Assembly: GCF_007109405.1 (NCBI RefSeq)
Contig: NZ_VJOY01000002.1
Span: forward strand, 372,001-436,000
Reading direction: 5' to 3'
DNA length: 64,000 nucleotides
Source: Pseudomonas mangiferae
Lineage (GTDB): Bacteria; Pseudomonadota; Gammaproteobacteria; Pseudomonadales; Pseudomonadaceae
Of this stretch, positions 9,737 to 18,063 are shown piece after piece. Each line of letters opens with the position of its first letter. The stretch's first letter is position 1. The translations under genes were made by a program, and so were the position numbers. The notes beneath the pieces were generated by a model. It was not told where the DNA came from. It saw only the letters and a list, made by a program, of their open reading frames with translations, and did not search any database.

Positions 9737-9759
9737 GGTATAGGTACAAAAAATATACC
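9737..9759. promoter_or_regulatory. Candidate HxlR operator in the gst/hxlR divergent promoter
   Basis: GGTATA (9737-9742) and TATACC (9754-9759) form a perfect inverted repeat with an 11-base A-rich centre, inside an AT-rich pocket of otherwise GC-rich DNA. It lies 20 bases before the hxlR start. HxlR/DUF24 regulators bind dyads of this kind and often repress divergent detoxification genes. The assignment to this regulator is inference. Confidence 0.5.
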
Positions 9760-9779
9760 TTCCACCCTTGAGGCTCGCC

Positions 9780-10094
9780 ATGAAAGACACGGTGTCCGGT
9801 TGCTCGGTCGAAGAAGCCATGCGCGTGCTGGGCGGCCGCTGGCGCCTGCTCATCGCCTCCTACCTGCTCGACGGGCCCAAGCGCTTCAATGCCCTGAGGC
9901 GGGACATCCCCGCCATTTCGCAACGCATGCTGACCCTGGACCTGCGCGCGCTGGAAGAGGCGGGCCTGGTGACGCGCACGGTGTTCCCGACGGTGCCGGT
10001 CACGGTGGAATACGCGCTGACCGAAGACGGGCGGCGATTGGAACCCGTCGTCGCGGTGATGAAAACGTTCGGCCTGTGGCTCAAGAGCCGCTAA
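9780..10094 (+). CDS. HxlR-family winged-helix transcriptional regulator
   Basis: A 104-residue MarR-like (DUF24/HxlR) regulator. It has the family signature of an N-terminal cysteine (Cys8, SGCSVEEAM), then LGGRWRLLI, the recognition region FNALRRDIPAISQRMLTLDLRALEEAGLV, and the wing VEYALTEDGRRL. A single conserved N-terminal Cys is the redox or electrophile sensor in YodB/QorR-type members. The ATG at 9780 is preferred; an in-frame TTG lies 12 bases upstream. It is transcribed away from the GST gene, its likely target. Confidence 0.88.
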   Translation: MKDTVSGCSVEEAMRVLGGRWRLLIASYLLDGPKRFNALRRDIPAISQRMLTLDLRALEEAGLVTRTVFPTVPVTVEYALTEDGRRLEPVVAVMKTFGLWLKSR

Positions 10095-10316
10095 CCCTTC
10101 GGGCAGCCCACTTCGTATAGCGCCATAGGCGCGGACGGTTGGCCGACTCTTAGCGTTGGCGCGCGTCCTGATTTCCCAACCAATTGGGCGAAACCGCCAC
10201 GGACTCATGACGATCACGGGCGCCCCTTGCAGAAGCGGACACAGCCCTGACCCGTGGGGGCCTGGCCCGGAGGCGCGCGACGCGTCTCCGGACCGCGGCT
10301 TCGGCCTTCCCTGGCG

Positions 10317-11579
10317 CTAGGCGTCCGCCAGCCGCAGCAGGGCTTCGGCCAGCACCTGGGTGCCGGCCGCCAGGTGCTCCGGCGTGGCGTTTTCCAGCTG
10401 GTTGTGGCTGATGCCCTTTTCGCAGGGCACGAAGAGCATGCCGGTGGTGGTCACCCCGTGGAGCAGCTTGGCGTCGTGGGTGGCACCGGATACGAGGGCC
10501 ATCCGCGGGAACGCCCAGAGGTCGGCGCATTGGTCCAGCAGGTCGCGAATGCCCTCCGGGAAGACGATGGGCGCCGAACCGCTCAGCCGCTCCACCGCCA
10601 CCGTGCAGGGACCCGCATGGGTCTCGCAGAGCTGGCGGATCGCCTCTTCGCCGTCCGCCAGCGCCGCTTCCCGGGGGTGCCGCAGGTCGATGGTGAAGCG
10701 CACCCGGCCGGGCACGGTGTTGGGCGAGCCCGGCTCGACCCGCCAGCGCCCGAGGGTGAAGCGCACGCTGTCGCCGAGGGCGTCGAAATGGGCGAACAGC
10801 GCCCGGGCCATCTGCACCGCCTGGCGCAGGGCGTCCCGGCGCACGCTGCCCGGCGTGGTGCCGGCGTGGGCCTCCTGCCCGCGCACGTCCACCTCCAGCC
10901 AGCGCAGGCCCTGGATGCCGGTGACGATGCCCAGGGGCAGGCCGGCCGCTTCCAGCACCGGTCCCTGCTCGATATGGGCCTCCAGAAACGCGTGCAGGGG
11001 CGGGGCGGTGTCCTGCCGGGGCACCTCGGGGTGGGCCGCGAGGAACGCCGGCAGGGCGTCCTCCAGCCGGCCGCCGTCGGGGGCCTGGGCGGCCAGGGCC
11101 TCCGCCAGGGGCAACTGGCCGCTGAACACCGCCGAGCCCATGGTGGTGGGGGCGAAGTGGGAACCTTCCTCGTTGGCCCAGACCACCAGCAGCAGGTCGC
11201 GCTCGGTCTGCAGCCCGGCCTCGTGCAGGCTGGCCAGCGCCTCCAGCCCGGCCAGCACGCCATAGGCGCCGTCGAACTTGCCGCCGGTGGGCTGGGTGTC
11301 CAGGTGCGAGCCGGTGGCCACTGCCGGCAGTTCGGGGCGCCGTCCCGTCCGGCGCAGGAACAGGTTGCCGATGGCGTCCATGGACGGGACCAGGCCGATC
11401 GCCCGGCCCCAGTCGACCAGTTGCCGACGGGCCTGGGCATCGATGGCGGAGAACGCCGGGCGGTCGACACCGCCCGCCGACAACGCGCCGTGGCGGGCGA
11501 GCTCCAGGTGGCGGCGCCAGAGGCGCTCGCCGTCGATGCGCGGCGCCCGCGGGCCGCCGTGGGGGGCGCTGGCCATCAT
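10317..11579 (-). CDS. M20 Zn-dependent amidohydrolase (N-carbamoyl-amino-acid hydrolase/allantoate amidohydrolase type)
   Basis: A 420-residue M20-family enzyme. Di-metal ligands are recognisable: His in TGSHLDTQ, Asp in GGKFDGAYG, the NEEGSHF pair, His in EAHIEQGPVLE, and His in KGISHNQLEN near the C-terminus. The family cleaves N-carbamoyl-L-amino acids, allantoate or ureidoglycolate. The start overlaps the upstream stop as ATGA, so it is coupled to the ureohydrolase-fold gene. A following in-frame ATG gives a protein one residue shorter. The substrate is unknown; context suggests a guanidino or ureido compound. Confidence 0.88.
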   Translation of the reverse strand: MMASAPHGGPRAPRIDGERLWRRHLELARHGALSAGGVDRPAFSAIDAQARRQLVDWGRAIGLVPSMDAIGNLFLRRTGRRPELPAVATGSHLDTQPTGGKFDGAYGVLAGLEALASLHEAGLQTERDLLLVVWANEEGSHFAPTTMGSAVFSGQLPLAEALAAQAPDGGRLEDALPAFLAAHPEVPRQDTAPPLHAFLEAHIEQGPVLEAAGLPLGIVTGIQGLRWLEVDVRGQEAHAGTTPGSVRRDALRQAVQMARALFAHFDALGDSVRFTLGRWRVEPGSPNTVPGRVRFTIDLRHPREAALADGEEAIRQLCETHAGPCTVAVERLSGSAPIVFPEGIRDLLDQCADLWAFPRMALVSGATHDAKLLHGVTTTGMLFVPCEKGISHNQLENATPEHLAAGTQVLAEALLRLADA

Positions 11580-12658
11580 CCTTGCCGTCCCTCGGCACCC
11601 CGGGCGATCTTGCCCAGGGCCACGCCGGCCATGAAATAGGTCAGGACGTAGACGATCACCCGGTACATCACCGCCGAGCCCGGCGGGATGCACAGGAAGG
11701 ACAGCCCGGCGCAGCCACGCTTGCCCACCTCGTGGGCGATGCGGATCGCCTCGTAGTCGGTCATGCCGATGGGCTCGGCCAGTTCCCCCAGCAGGTCGCC
11801 GTCGCTGGGGCCGGCGCCGCCCAGCACGTCCATGTCGAAGTGCGCGTAGACCCCGTCGGTGCCTTGGTAGGCCTGGTCCAGGTTGCGCACCACGCCGTCG
11901 ATGCCCAGCTCGGTGCGGATCTTCCACATAGGCATGAAGCAGGCGCCGTTGCGCAGGTAGTGGCGGACCACGTTGGGGTCTTCGAGCATGCCGCGCTCGC
12001 CGATCTCCACCAGGTTGCGGATGGCGTAGTTGGGGCAGTCGCGGAACAGCTTGTCCTTCCAGTTGGTGGAGCCGGCGATGTGCTCGTTCATCGTCGCCCA
12101 GTCGTAGGGCCAGCAGTCCCAGTGGGTGTCCAGGCTGACCATGCCGACCGGCCCGCCGATGTGCTCGGCCACCGGGCGGCCCACGGCGTAGGAGGCCACC
12201 GGCGAGTTCTGCCCGATGACCACCGGGATGGCACCGGCCGCCAGCACCTGCTTCACCTTGCGCTCGACGCTGGCCTGGGCCTCGAGGATGCGCTCGACGG
12301 TGCCTTCGTAGCTGGCCTCCAGGGGGATGTCGATGTCGCCGTAGTCCACCACTTTCAGGTGCTCGAAGATGTCCAGGTCGAAGTCCTGGACGTAGCCGCC
12401 GCGGTAGCGGATCGACTGCTGGCGCACCCGGGTGGTGGCGGCTAGCCATTCGGCCTTGTCCACGCCGCTGTATTTCTTGCCCCAGCCGGCGGCGAAGGGC
12501 GCGCCGATGATGACGATGTCGGCGCCCTGCAGGTCTTCCTCACGGATGGCGTAGGGCACCCCCAGGAAGGTCGGGGTGTCTTCGCGGATGCGCGGGAAGT
12601 GCACGTTGCGCCAGTGCTTGCCGGCGAGGGTCTCGGGCCAGGTCGGGTAATGAGGCAT
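11576..12658 (-). CDS. Divergent arginase/agmatinase-superfamily hydrolase
   Basis: A 360-residue ureohydrolase-fold protein. Two of the three metal-binding motifs are present: DTHWD (Asp177, His179, Asp181, matching DAHxD) and HFDMD (Asp275, Asp277, matching SxDxD). The first motif, normally GGDHS with a metal-binding His, reads IGQNSPV here, with Asn151 at the His position. The long insertion after DTHWD (CWPYDWATMNEHIAGSTNWKD) is also unusual. It is likely to act on a guanidino- or amidino-type substrate but cannot be called agmatinase. It sits between an ABC binding protein and an M20 amidohydrolase in one operon. Confidence 0.8.
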   Translation of the reverse strand: MPHYPTWPETLAGKHWRNVHFPRIREDTPTFLGVPYAIREEDLQGADIVIIGAPFAAGWGKKYSGVDKAEWLAATTRVRQQSIRYRGGYVQDFDLDIFEHLKVVDYGDIDIPLEASYEGTVERILEAQASVERKVKQVLAAGAIPVVIGQNSPVASYAVGRPVAEHIGGPVGMVSLDTHWDCWPYDWATMNEHIAGSTNWKDKLFRDCPNYAIRNLVEIGERGMLEDPNVVRHYLRNGACFMPMWKIRTELGIDGVVRNLDQAYQGTDGVYAHFDMDVLGGAGPSDGDLLGELAEPIGMTDYEAIRIAHEVGKRGCAGLSFLCIPPGSAVMYRVIVYVLTYFMAGVALGKIARGAEGRQG

Positions 12659-12676
12659 GAGCGTTCTCCGTCGAAA

Positions 12677-13513
12677 TCATTCGGCCGCGCGGGGGAAGGC
12701 GCGCAGGTTGGGCTGGTTCACGTAGCGGCCGCCGTCGATGTACTTGGCGGCGATGGCGTCCCAGCGGCCGGACACCAGCAGGTTGGAGAGGCCGATGTTG
12801 AGCACCGACAGCAGCTCGCTGTTGCCTTTGTTCACGGTCCAGGAGATGGGCAGGAAATTCACCGGCTTGTCGGCGAAGATCACCTTCACCCCCGGCTGCT
12901 GCTTGGCGAACTGGGTGGCGGTGAACAGGTCCTCGAAGCTGACGTCGGCGCGCCCGGCCGCCACTTCCATGAAGCCCGCGGTGAGGTTGCCGGTGTTCAG
13001 GGCGGTGATTCGCGCCTGGGGCATGTTGGCGCGCACGTAGGTTTCGGCGGCAGTGCCCTGGACCACGGCGACGCGCACCTCTGGCTTGTTCATATCGGCG
13101 ATGCTGGCGAAGCGCGTGTCGTCGCGGCCCACCACGGCGACACTGCCCAGGTAGAAGATCGGCGTGGTGAAGTCCACCGCCATGGCCCGCTTGACCGTGG
13201 CGAAGGTGGCGCCGATGGACATGTCGAACTGCCCGGACTGCAGCCCGGCGACGAAGTTGGCCCAGGTGGTCTCGATGAACACCGGTTTCACCCCCATGTC
13301 CTCGGCGATGGCCTTGGCGGCATCGACGTAGAAGCCGGTCAGCTCGCCGCTGCGGGGGTCCTTGGCGGTGCCGGGGGGCGAGGGGATGTAGCCGATCTTC
13401 AACTGCCCGGATTCGGCGATCCGGCGCAGTTCGCCCGCGGCGTGGGCCGGGAGGCTGGCGATCAGGGCGAGGGTGGTGCACAGGGACAGCAGCAGGCGCA
13501 TCAGGGGTTTCAT
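12677..13513 (-). CDS. Periplasmic substrate-binding protein of a polar amino-acid-type ABC importer
   Basis: A 278-residue SBP (family 3, PBPb fold). A signal peptide spans about residues 1-26 (ending ASLPAHAAG). The mature protein starts with [19 protein letters not shown] and has the family features [15 protein letters not shown] and [14 protein letters not shown]. The start overlaps the ATPase stop (ATGA), so permease, ATPase and SBP are coupled. The following arginase-fold and M20 genes suggest import of a guanidino/ureido or amino-acid-like substrate for breakdown (inference). Confidence 0.88.
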   Translation of the reverse strand: MKPLMRLLLSLCTTLALIASLPAHAAGELRRIAESGQLKIGYIPSPPGTAKDPRSGELTGFYVDAAKAIAEDMGVKPVFIETTWANFVAGLQSGQFDMSIGATFATVKRAMAVDFTTPIFYLGSVAVVGRDDTRFASIADMNKPEVRVAVVQGTAAETYVRANMPQARITALNTGNLTAGFMEVAAGRADVSFEDLFTATQFAKQQPGVKVIFADKPVNFLPISWTVNKGNSELLSVLNIGLSNLLVSGRWDAIAAKYIDGGRYVNQPNLRAFPRAAE

Positions 13514-14280
13514 GGGTGGAACCTCTCGTGGAGTACGCGGGACAGGAATTGTTGGGTACGGGGGTTGCTGGGGTGGCTGAAGATCACCGACGGCGGGCCT
13601 TCCTCCACCACTTCGCCGCCTTCCATGAAGATCACCCGGTCGGCGACGTCCCGGGCGAAGCTCATCTCGTGGGTGACGATGACCATGGGCATGCCCTCGG
13701 CCGCCAGTTGGCCGATGGTGGCCAGCACCTCGCCCACCAGCTCCGGGTCGAGGGCCGAGGTGGGCTCGTCGAACAGCATCAGCTTCGGCCGCATGGCCAG
13801 GGCGCGGGCGATGGCCGCGCGTTGCTGCTGGCCGCCGGACAGGGTCGAGGGGCGGGCGTCGCGTTTTTCCAGCAGGCCCACCTTGGTGAGCAGGCCGAGG
13901 GCCCGCTCGGTGACCTCGGCGCGGGGCTCGCCCAGCACCTGCACCGGCCCTTCGAGGAGGTTCTCCAGCACGCTCATGTGGGGAAACAGGTTGAAGTTCT
14001 GGAACACCATGCCCATCCGCGCCCGTTGCCGGTTGGTCTGGCGCTCCCGGGCCGGGCGGCGCCCACGCGGGCTGTCCTCGTAGCCCACCAGCTCGCCCTC
14101 GAAGCGCACTTCGCCGCCGTCGTAGGGTTCGAGGAAGTTCAGGCACTTGAGCAGGGTGCTCTTGCCCGAGCCGCTGGGGCCGATGATCGCCACCACTTCG
14201 TTGGCGCTGATCTCGAGGCTGATGTCCTTGAGGACCGTCAGGTCGCCGTAGGCCTTGCTCAGGTGGGTGATGGTCAGCAT
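13510..14280 (-). CDS. Amino-acid-type ABC transporter ATP-binding protein
   Basis: An ABC ATPase of the GlnQ/HisP type, 256 residues from ATG 14280. Walker A is GPSGSGKST, the signature is LSGGQQQR, Walker B is [12 protein letters not shown], and the H-loop is VTHE. A 13-residue insert rich in Arg ([13 protein letters not shown]) follows the Q-loop-proximal region. ATG 14280 has GGAGG seven bases upstream. An alternative ATG at 14307 would add nine residues and overlap the permease stop as ATGA. It energises the adjacent permease and SBP. Confidence 0.92.
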   Translation of the reverse strand: MLTITHLSKAYGDLTVLKDISLEISANEVVAIIGPSGSGKSTLLKCLNFLEPYDGGEVRFEGELVGYEDSPRGRRPARERQTNRQRARMGMVFQNFNLFPHMSVLENLLEGPVQVLGEPRAEVTERALGLLTKVGLLEKRDARPSTLSGGQQQRAAIARALAMRPKLMLFDEPTSALDPELVGEVLATIGQLAAEGMPMVIVTHEMSFARDVADRVIFMEGGEVVEEGPPSVIFSHPSNPRTQQFLSRVLHERFHP

Positions 14281-14303
14281 GGGCCGTCCTCCGTCGTGGG
14301 GGT

Positions 14304-14972
14304 TCATGCGCGCCTCCGCAGGCGAGCCTCGTAGCGCTGGGAGAGCCAGATCCAGGGGTAGGTGATGCAGAAGAAGACCACCGCCAGGAAGGTGTACACC
14401 TCCAGGGGCCGGTAGACGGTGGCGATGAGGTTGTTGGATTCCTGCAGCAGCTCGTAGACGGCGATGGTCGAGGCCAGCGTCGAGAGCTTCATGATGTTGG
14501 CGAACTCATTGATGAAGGGCGGGATCATCTTCTGCCCGGCCTGGGGCAGGATGATCCGCCGCAGGGTCTTGGCGCCGCTCATGCCGATGGACTTCGCGGC
14601 CATGAACTGGCCGGCGTCCACCGCGTTGATCCCGGCGCGGACGATTTCCGCCACGTAGGCCCCGGTGTGGATGCCGAGGGCGATGACGATGGTGGTCTCG
14701 GCGCCCATCTGCAGCCCGAAGAGGATCGGGAAGCAGTAGTAGATCCAGACGATCTGCACCAGCGCCGGGGTGGCGCGGATGACCTCCACGTACAGCGAGA
14801 CCGGCGCCCGCAGCCAGCGGATCTTGGACTGCCGCAGGATGCCGGCGGGCAGGCCGATCACCAACCCCAGCAGGGTGGAGGCGAAGGTCAGCTTGAGGGT
14901 GGTCCAGGCGCCACGGACGAAGATGGGCCAGTAGTCCAGGATGATGTGGAATTGCCATTCGTAGCCGCTCAC
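14304..14972 (-). CDS. Amino-acid-type ABC transporter permease
   Basis: A 222-residue inner-membrane permease of the HisM/GlnP family with about five transmembrane helices. The EAA loop appears in [20 protein letters not shown], facing the ATPase. The start is taken as GTG 14972 ([15 protein letters not shown]) because a strong GGAGGAG lies 8 bases upstream; a longer ATG reading from 15023 has no comparable site. It is the first gene of the importer/hydrolase operon and faces the XRE-cupin regulator across a palindrome-bearing promoter region. Confidence 0.9.
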   Translation of the reverse strand: MSGYEWQFHIILDYWPIFVRGAWTTLKLTFASTLLGLVIGLPAGILRQSKIRWLRAPVSLYVEVIRATPALVQIVWIYYCFPILFGLQMGAETTIVIALGIHTGAYVAEIVRAGINAVDAGQFMAAKSIGMSGAKTLRRIILPQAGQKMIPPFINEFANIMKLSTLASTIAVYELLQESNNLIATVYRPLEVYTFLAVVFFCITYPWIWLSQRYEARLRRRA

Positions 14973-15060
14973 GCGTTCTCTCCTCCAGGCTGGGTACGTC
15001 AGTTGCTTGCTTGCCGGGGGCAAGGAAAGCGACTGACCTGTTATTCAAATGCAATCTTAA

Positions 15061-15078
15061 AATTCAAGTGCTTGAATT
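15061..15078. promoter_or_regulatory. Perfect 18-bp palindrome in the permease/XRE divergent promoter
   Basis: AATTCAAG, TG, CTTGAATT is a perfect 8+2+8 dyad in the AT-rich gap between the importer operon and the XRE-cupin gene. A second, 7-bp dyad (GCCACTC/GAGTGGC, 15100-15119) lies closer to the regulator start. The first is the best candidate operator for the adjacent regulator (inference from position and symmetry). Confidence 0.6.
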
Positions 15079-15139
15079 ATGGTTTAAAGCTAGAATCGTG
15101 CCACTCCTGCGCGAGTGGCGCGAAGACCGAGGAAGGGAT

Positions 15140-15730
15140 ATGGATGTGAAGGGTCGGCCCGGGGCCGTTGCGGAAGCCGAACTGGGCTCGCGATTGAGGA
15201 TGCTGCGGTTGAACCGCGGCCTGCGGATGCGCCAGCTGGCGGACCTGGCGGGCTGCTCGGAGAGCATGATCTCCAAGATAGAGAAGGGAAACGCCGCGCC
15301 ATCGGTGCGCGCCCTGCACGCCATTTCGGCGGCTCTGGGCACCACCATCGGTGCGTTGTTCGAGACCCAGCAGAACGAAGGATTGGTCAAGCGGGTGGGT
15401 GAGCGGCCGGTGATCCGCCTGCGCAGCGAGGACGACGAAACCCCCGCCGTTGCACTGGAACGTATCGCTCCGACCCAAATGGGTGCGTTACTTGAGGTGA
15501 ATATACACATCGTCGAGCCGGGCGCTCAGAGCGACGGTGCCATCAGCCACGAGGGGGAAGAGCTGGGCTACGTCCTCGACGGCTGCCTGGAACTCACCGT
15601 GGACGACGAGACCTATTTCCTGCAGACGGGCGACTCGTTCTGGTTCCCGTCGACCCAGCGCCACCACTACCACAACCCGGGGCGGACCCTGGCCCGGGTG
15701 CTCTGGGTCAACACCCCGCCCACCTTCTGA
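15140..15730 (+). CDS. XRE-family regulator with C-terminal cupin sensor domain
   Basis: A 196-residue PuuR-like regulator. An N-terminal helix-turn-helix (about residues 17-70; LGSRLRMLRLNRGLRMRQL, then SESMISKIEKG) is joined to a C-terminal cupin (about 120-190) with HEGEELGYVLDG and GDSFWFPSTQRHHYHNPG. Such proteins commonly sense the substrate of a neighbouring amino-acid or polyamine catabolic operon. It is divergent from the ABC/arginase-fold/M20 cluster, its likely target. The ATG at 15140 follows GAGGAAGGG; an upstream in-frame start at 15011 runs through the promoter region. Confidence 0.9.
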   Translation: MDVKGRPGAVAEAELGSRLRMLRLNRGLRMRQLADLAGCSESMISKIEKGNAAPSVRALHAISAALGTTIGALFETQQNEGLVKRVGERPVIRLRSEDDETPAVALERIAPTQMGALLEVNIHIVEPGAQSDGAISHEGEELGYVLDGCLELTVDDETYFLQTGDSFWFPSTQRHHYHNPGRTLARVLWVNTPPTF

Positions 15731-15884
15731 GCCGGTTCAAGGCCGCCGGCGAAGGGCGCCGTTTCGATCGCATCGGGACAACAGGCGGAGCGGGTGCCGG
15801 GCCATTACCGCCTCGCCCGTCGTTGATCCACCGGTTCCGATGACGCCCTGCCCGATACTTCCCAGGCCGACCGTTCGCGGGCCC

Positions 15885-15919
15885 CAAACGAAAACGCCCG
15901 ATGCCAAGGCATCGGGCGT
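15885..15919 (-). terminator. Rho-independent terminator of leuA
   Basis: ACGCCCGATGCC (15894-15905) and GGCATCGGGCGT (15908-15919) form a nearly perfect 12-bp stem. On the minus strand it is followed by TTTTCGTTT (15885-15893), giving a classic intrinsic terminator 25 bases past the leuA stop. The A-rich flank on the other side is weaker, so it mainly serves the minus strand. Confidence 0.85.
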
Positions 15920-15943
15920 CATGGGCCAGAAGCGGGTCGCGGC

Positions 15944-17614
15944 TCAGGCGGCCTGGGCCTCGGCCTGCACCAGGGCGCGGTTCAGCGCGCTGAACAGGGC
16001 GCGGAAGCTGGCGGTGGTCAGGTTCTCGTCGATGCCGATCCCGTGCAGGGCGCGGCCGCCCTCCATCCGCAGTTCGATGTAGGCCGCGGCCTGGGCGTTG
16101 GTGCCGGCGCCGATGGCATGCTCGGAATAGTCCATGATCTCCACCGCGACCGGCAGGCCGGCCACCAGGGCTTCCAGGGGGCCTTTGCCGATGCCGCGCC
16201 AGTGCTGCGGCTCGCCGTTGGCCACCACTTCCACGTCCACGGCGCTGGTGCCGTTCTCTTCCTGCAGGCGATGGCTCTTCAGGGCGTAAGGCGTCTTGGC
16301 CTGCAGGTATTCCCGGTCCAGCAAGGCGTAGATCTGCTGGGCGGTCATCTCCAGGCCGAGGCGATCGGTCTCCTTCTGCACCACCTGGCTGAACTCGATC
16401 TGCATGCGGCGCGGCAGGCTGATGCCGTATTCCTGCTCCAGCAGGAAGGTGATGCCCCCCTTGCCGGACTGGCTGTTCACCCGGATCACCGCCTCGTAGT
16501 CGCGGCCGATGTCGGCCGGGTCGATGGGCAGGTACGGCACTTCCCACAACGCGTCCGGTTTCTGCTGGGCGAAGCCCTTGCGGATCGCGTCCTGGTGGGA
16601 GCCGGAGAAGGCGGTGTGCACCAGGTCGCCGACATAGGCGTGGCGCGGGTGCACCGGCAACTGGTTGCATTCCTCCACCACCTTGCGCACGGCATCGATG
16701 TCGGAGAAATCCAGCTCGGGGTCGACGCCCTGGGTGTAGAGGTTCAGCGCCAGGGTCACCAGGCAGACGTTGCCGGTGCGCTCGCCATTGCCGAACAGGC
16801 AGCCTTCCACCCGGTCCGCACCCGCCATCAGCGCCAGCTCGGAGGCGGCCACGCCGGTGCCCCGGTCATTGTGGGTGTGCACGCTGATGATGACGCTGTC
16901 GCGGCGGTCGACATGGCGGCCGAACCACTCGATCTGGTCGGCGTAGTTGTTGGGAGTGGCGCACTCGATGGTGGCCGGCAGATTGAGGATCAACCGGTTG
17001 GCCGGGGTCGGCTGGAACACCCCGATCACCGCGTTGCACACCTCCACGGCGAAGTCGGTCTCGGTGGAGCTGAACACCTCGGGCGAGTACTCGAAGCCCC
17101 ACTGGGTCTCCGGGTGGGCATCGGCCAGGCGCTTGATGGTGGTCGCGGCGGCCACGGCAATGGCCTTGACGCCGGCCTTGTCCTGGTTGAAGACGATCTT
17201 GCGGAAGCTCGGCGCGCAGGCGTTGTAGACGTGGACGATGGCCTTCTTGGCGCCCTTGAGGGACTCGAAGGTGCGCTCGATGAGGTCGTCGCGGGCCTGG
17301 GTCAGCACCTGGATGGTGACGTCGTCCGGGATGTGGCCTTCCTCGATCAGCGCGCGGATGAAGTCGAAGTCGGTCTGGGAGGCAGAGGGGAAGCCCACCT
17401 CGATCTCCTTCAGGCCCACGCCCACCAGGCATTTGAAGAAGCGCATCTTCTTCTCGGCATCCATCGGCTCGATCAGCGACTGGTTGCCGTCGCGCAGGTC
17501 GGTGGACAGCCAGATGGGCGCCTTGTCGATCACCTGGTCCGGCCAGGTGCGGTCGGGGATGTCGATGCGGGTGAAGGGGCGGTATTTCTTCGACGGGTCT
17601 TTGAGCATGCTCAT
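15944..17614 (-). CDS. leuA: 2-isopropylmalate synthase
   Basis: LeuA condenses acetyl-CoA with 2-oxoisovalerate, the first committed step of leucine synthesis. The 556-residue protein is the long (type 2) form. It has the TIM-barrel [13 protein letters not shown] with metal-binding Asp, [17 protein letters not shown] with the metal-binding His pair, and [10 protein letters not shown]-terminal LeuA dimer/leucine-sensing regulatory domain begins after about residue 430. ATG 17614 (MSMLKD) is used; an ATG two codons later is equally possible. A Leu-rich small frame lies upstream. Confidence 0.96.
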   Translation of the reverse strand: MSMLKDPSKKYRPFTRIDIPDRTWPDQVIDKAPIWLSTDLRDGNQSLIEPMDAEKKMRFFKCLVGVGLKEIEVGFPSASQTDFDFIRALIEEGHIPDDVTIQVLTQARDDLIERTFESLKGAKKAIVHVYNACAPSFRKIVFNQDKAGVKAIAVAAATTIKRLADAHPETQWGFEYSPEVFSSTETDFAVEVCNAVIGVFQPTPANRLILNLPATIECATPNNYADQIEWFGRHVDRRDSVIISVHTHNDRGTGVAASELALMAGADRVEGCLFGNGERTGNVCLVTLALNLYTQGVDPELDFSDIDAVRKVVEECNQLPVHPRHAYVGDLVHTAFSGSHQDAIRKGFAQQKPDALWEVPYLPIDPADIGRDYEAVIRVNSQSGKGGITFLLEQEYGISLPRRMQIEFSQVVQKETDRLGLEMTAQQIYALLDREYLQAKTPYALKSHRLQEENGTSAVDVEVVANGEPQHWRGIGKGPLEALVAGLPVAVEIMDYSEHAIGAGTNAQAAAYIELRMEGGRALHGIGIDENLTTASFRALFSALNRALVQAEAQAA

Positions 17615-17667
17615 GGCGGTGGTCCCTGGAAAGTGTGCAGACGGAAACGGCGGGGCGAAGGGCGGTT

Positions 17668-17745
17668 TCAGCCTGGCAGTCGCGGGCTGACCAGACGCTG
17701 GCAGGCGTATTGGCGCAGCAGGATGAGGGTCTGTGGCGTATTCAT
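17668..17745 (-). CDS. Candidate leuA leader peptide
   Basis: A 25-codon frame starting ATG 17745 and ending TGA 17668 lies 54 bases before leuA on the same strand. It begins [18 protein letters not shown] and contains five leucines, four of them CTG or CTC, with two adjacent (LL). Its position and composition fit an attenuation leader. I see no obvious terminator hairpin with a T-tract after it, so the mechanism (attenuation or translational coupling) is unclear. Confidence 0.55.
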   Translation of the reverse strand: MNTPQTLILLRQYACQRLVSPRLPG

Positions 17746-18063
17746 GGGGTCAACGCTAACGATGCAGGGGTTTCATTGCAACAACTTGAGGAAATACGCT
17801 GGTAAATCGCGTATCAAGTATTTTTCAGCAATTTTATCTCGTTGTGTTCGTGCAATGCGCTAGACGATGTTAAGGCGCGCCATGCTGGCGCGGCTAGAAC
17901 GAATGTGACGATGTGGGCATTGCCCCGGAGCGGGGAAGGGGAGCCGGTCCAGTCCATGGGCAAGAGGCGACCGGCAATGGGCCGCGACGATGGGGACGAA
18001 GAGGGCGGGCCACGCGCACCCGGATGCGCCGGGCAGCGGCGCCCGCAGGCGCCGCCCCGGGAC

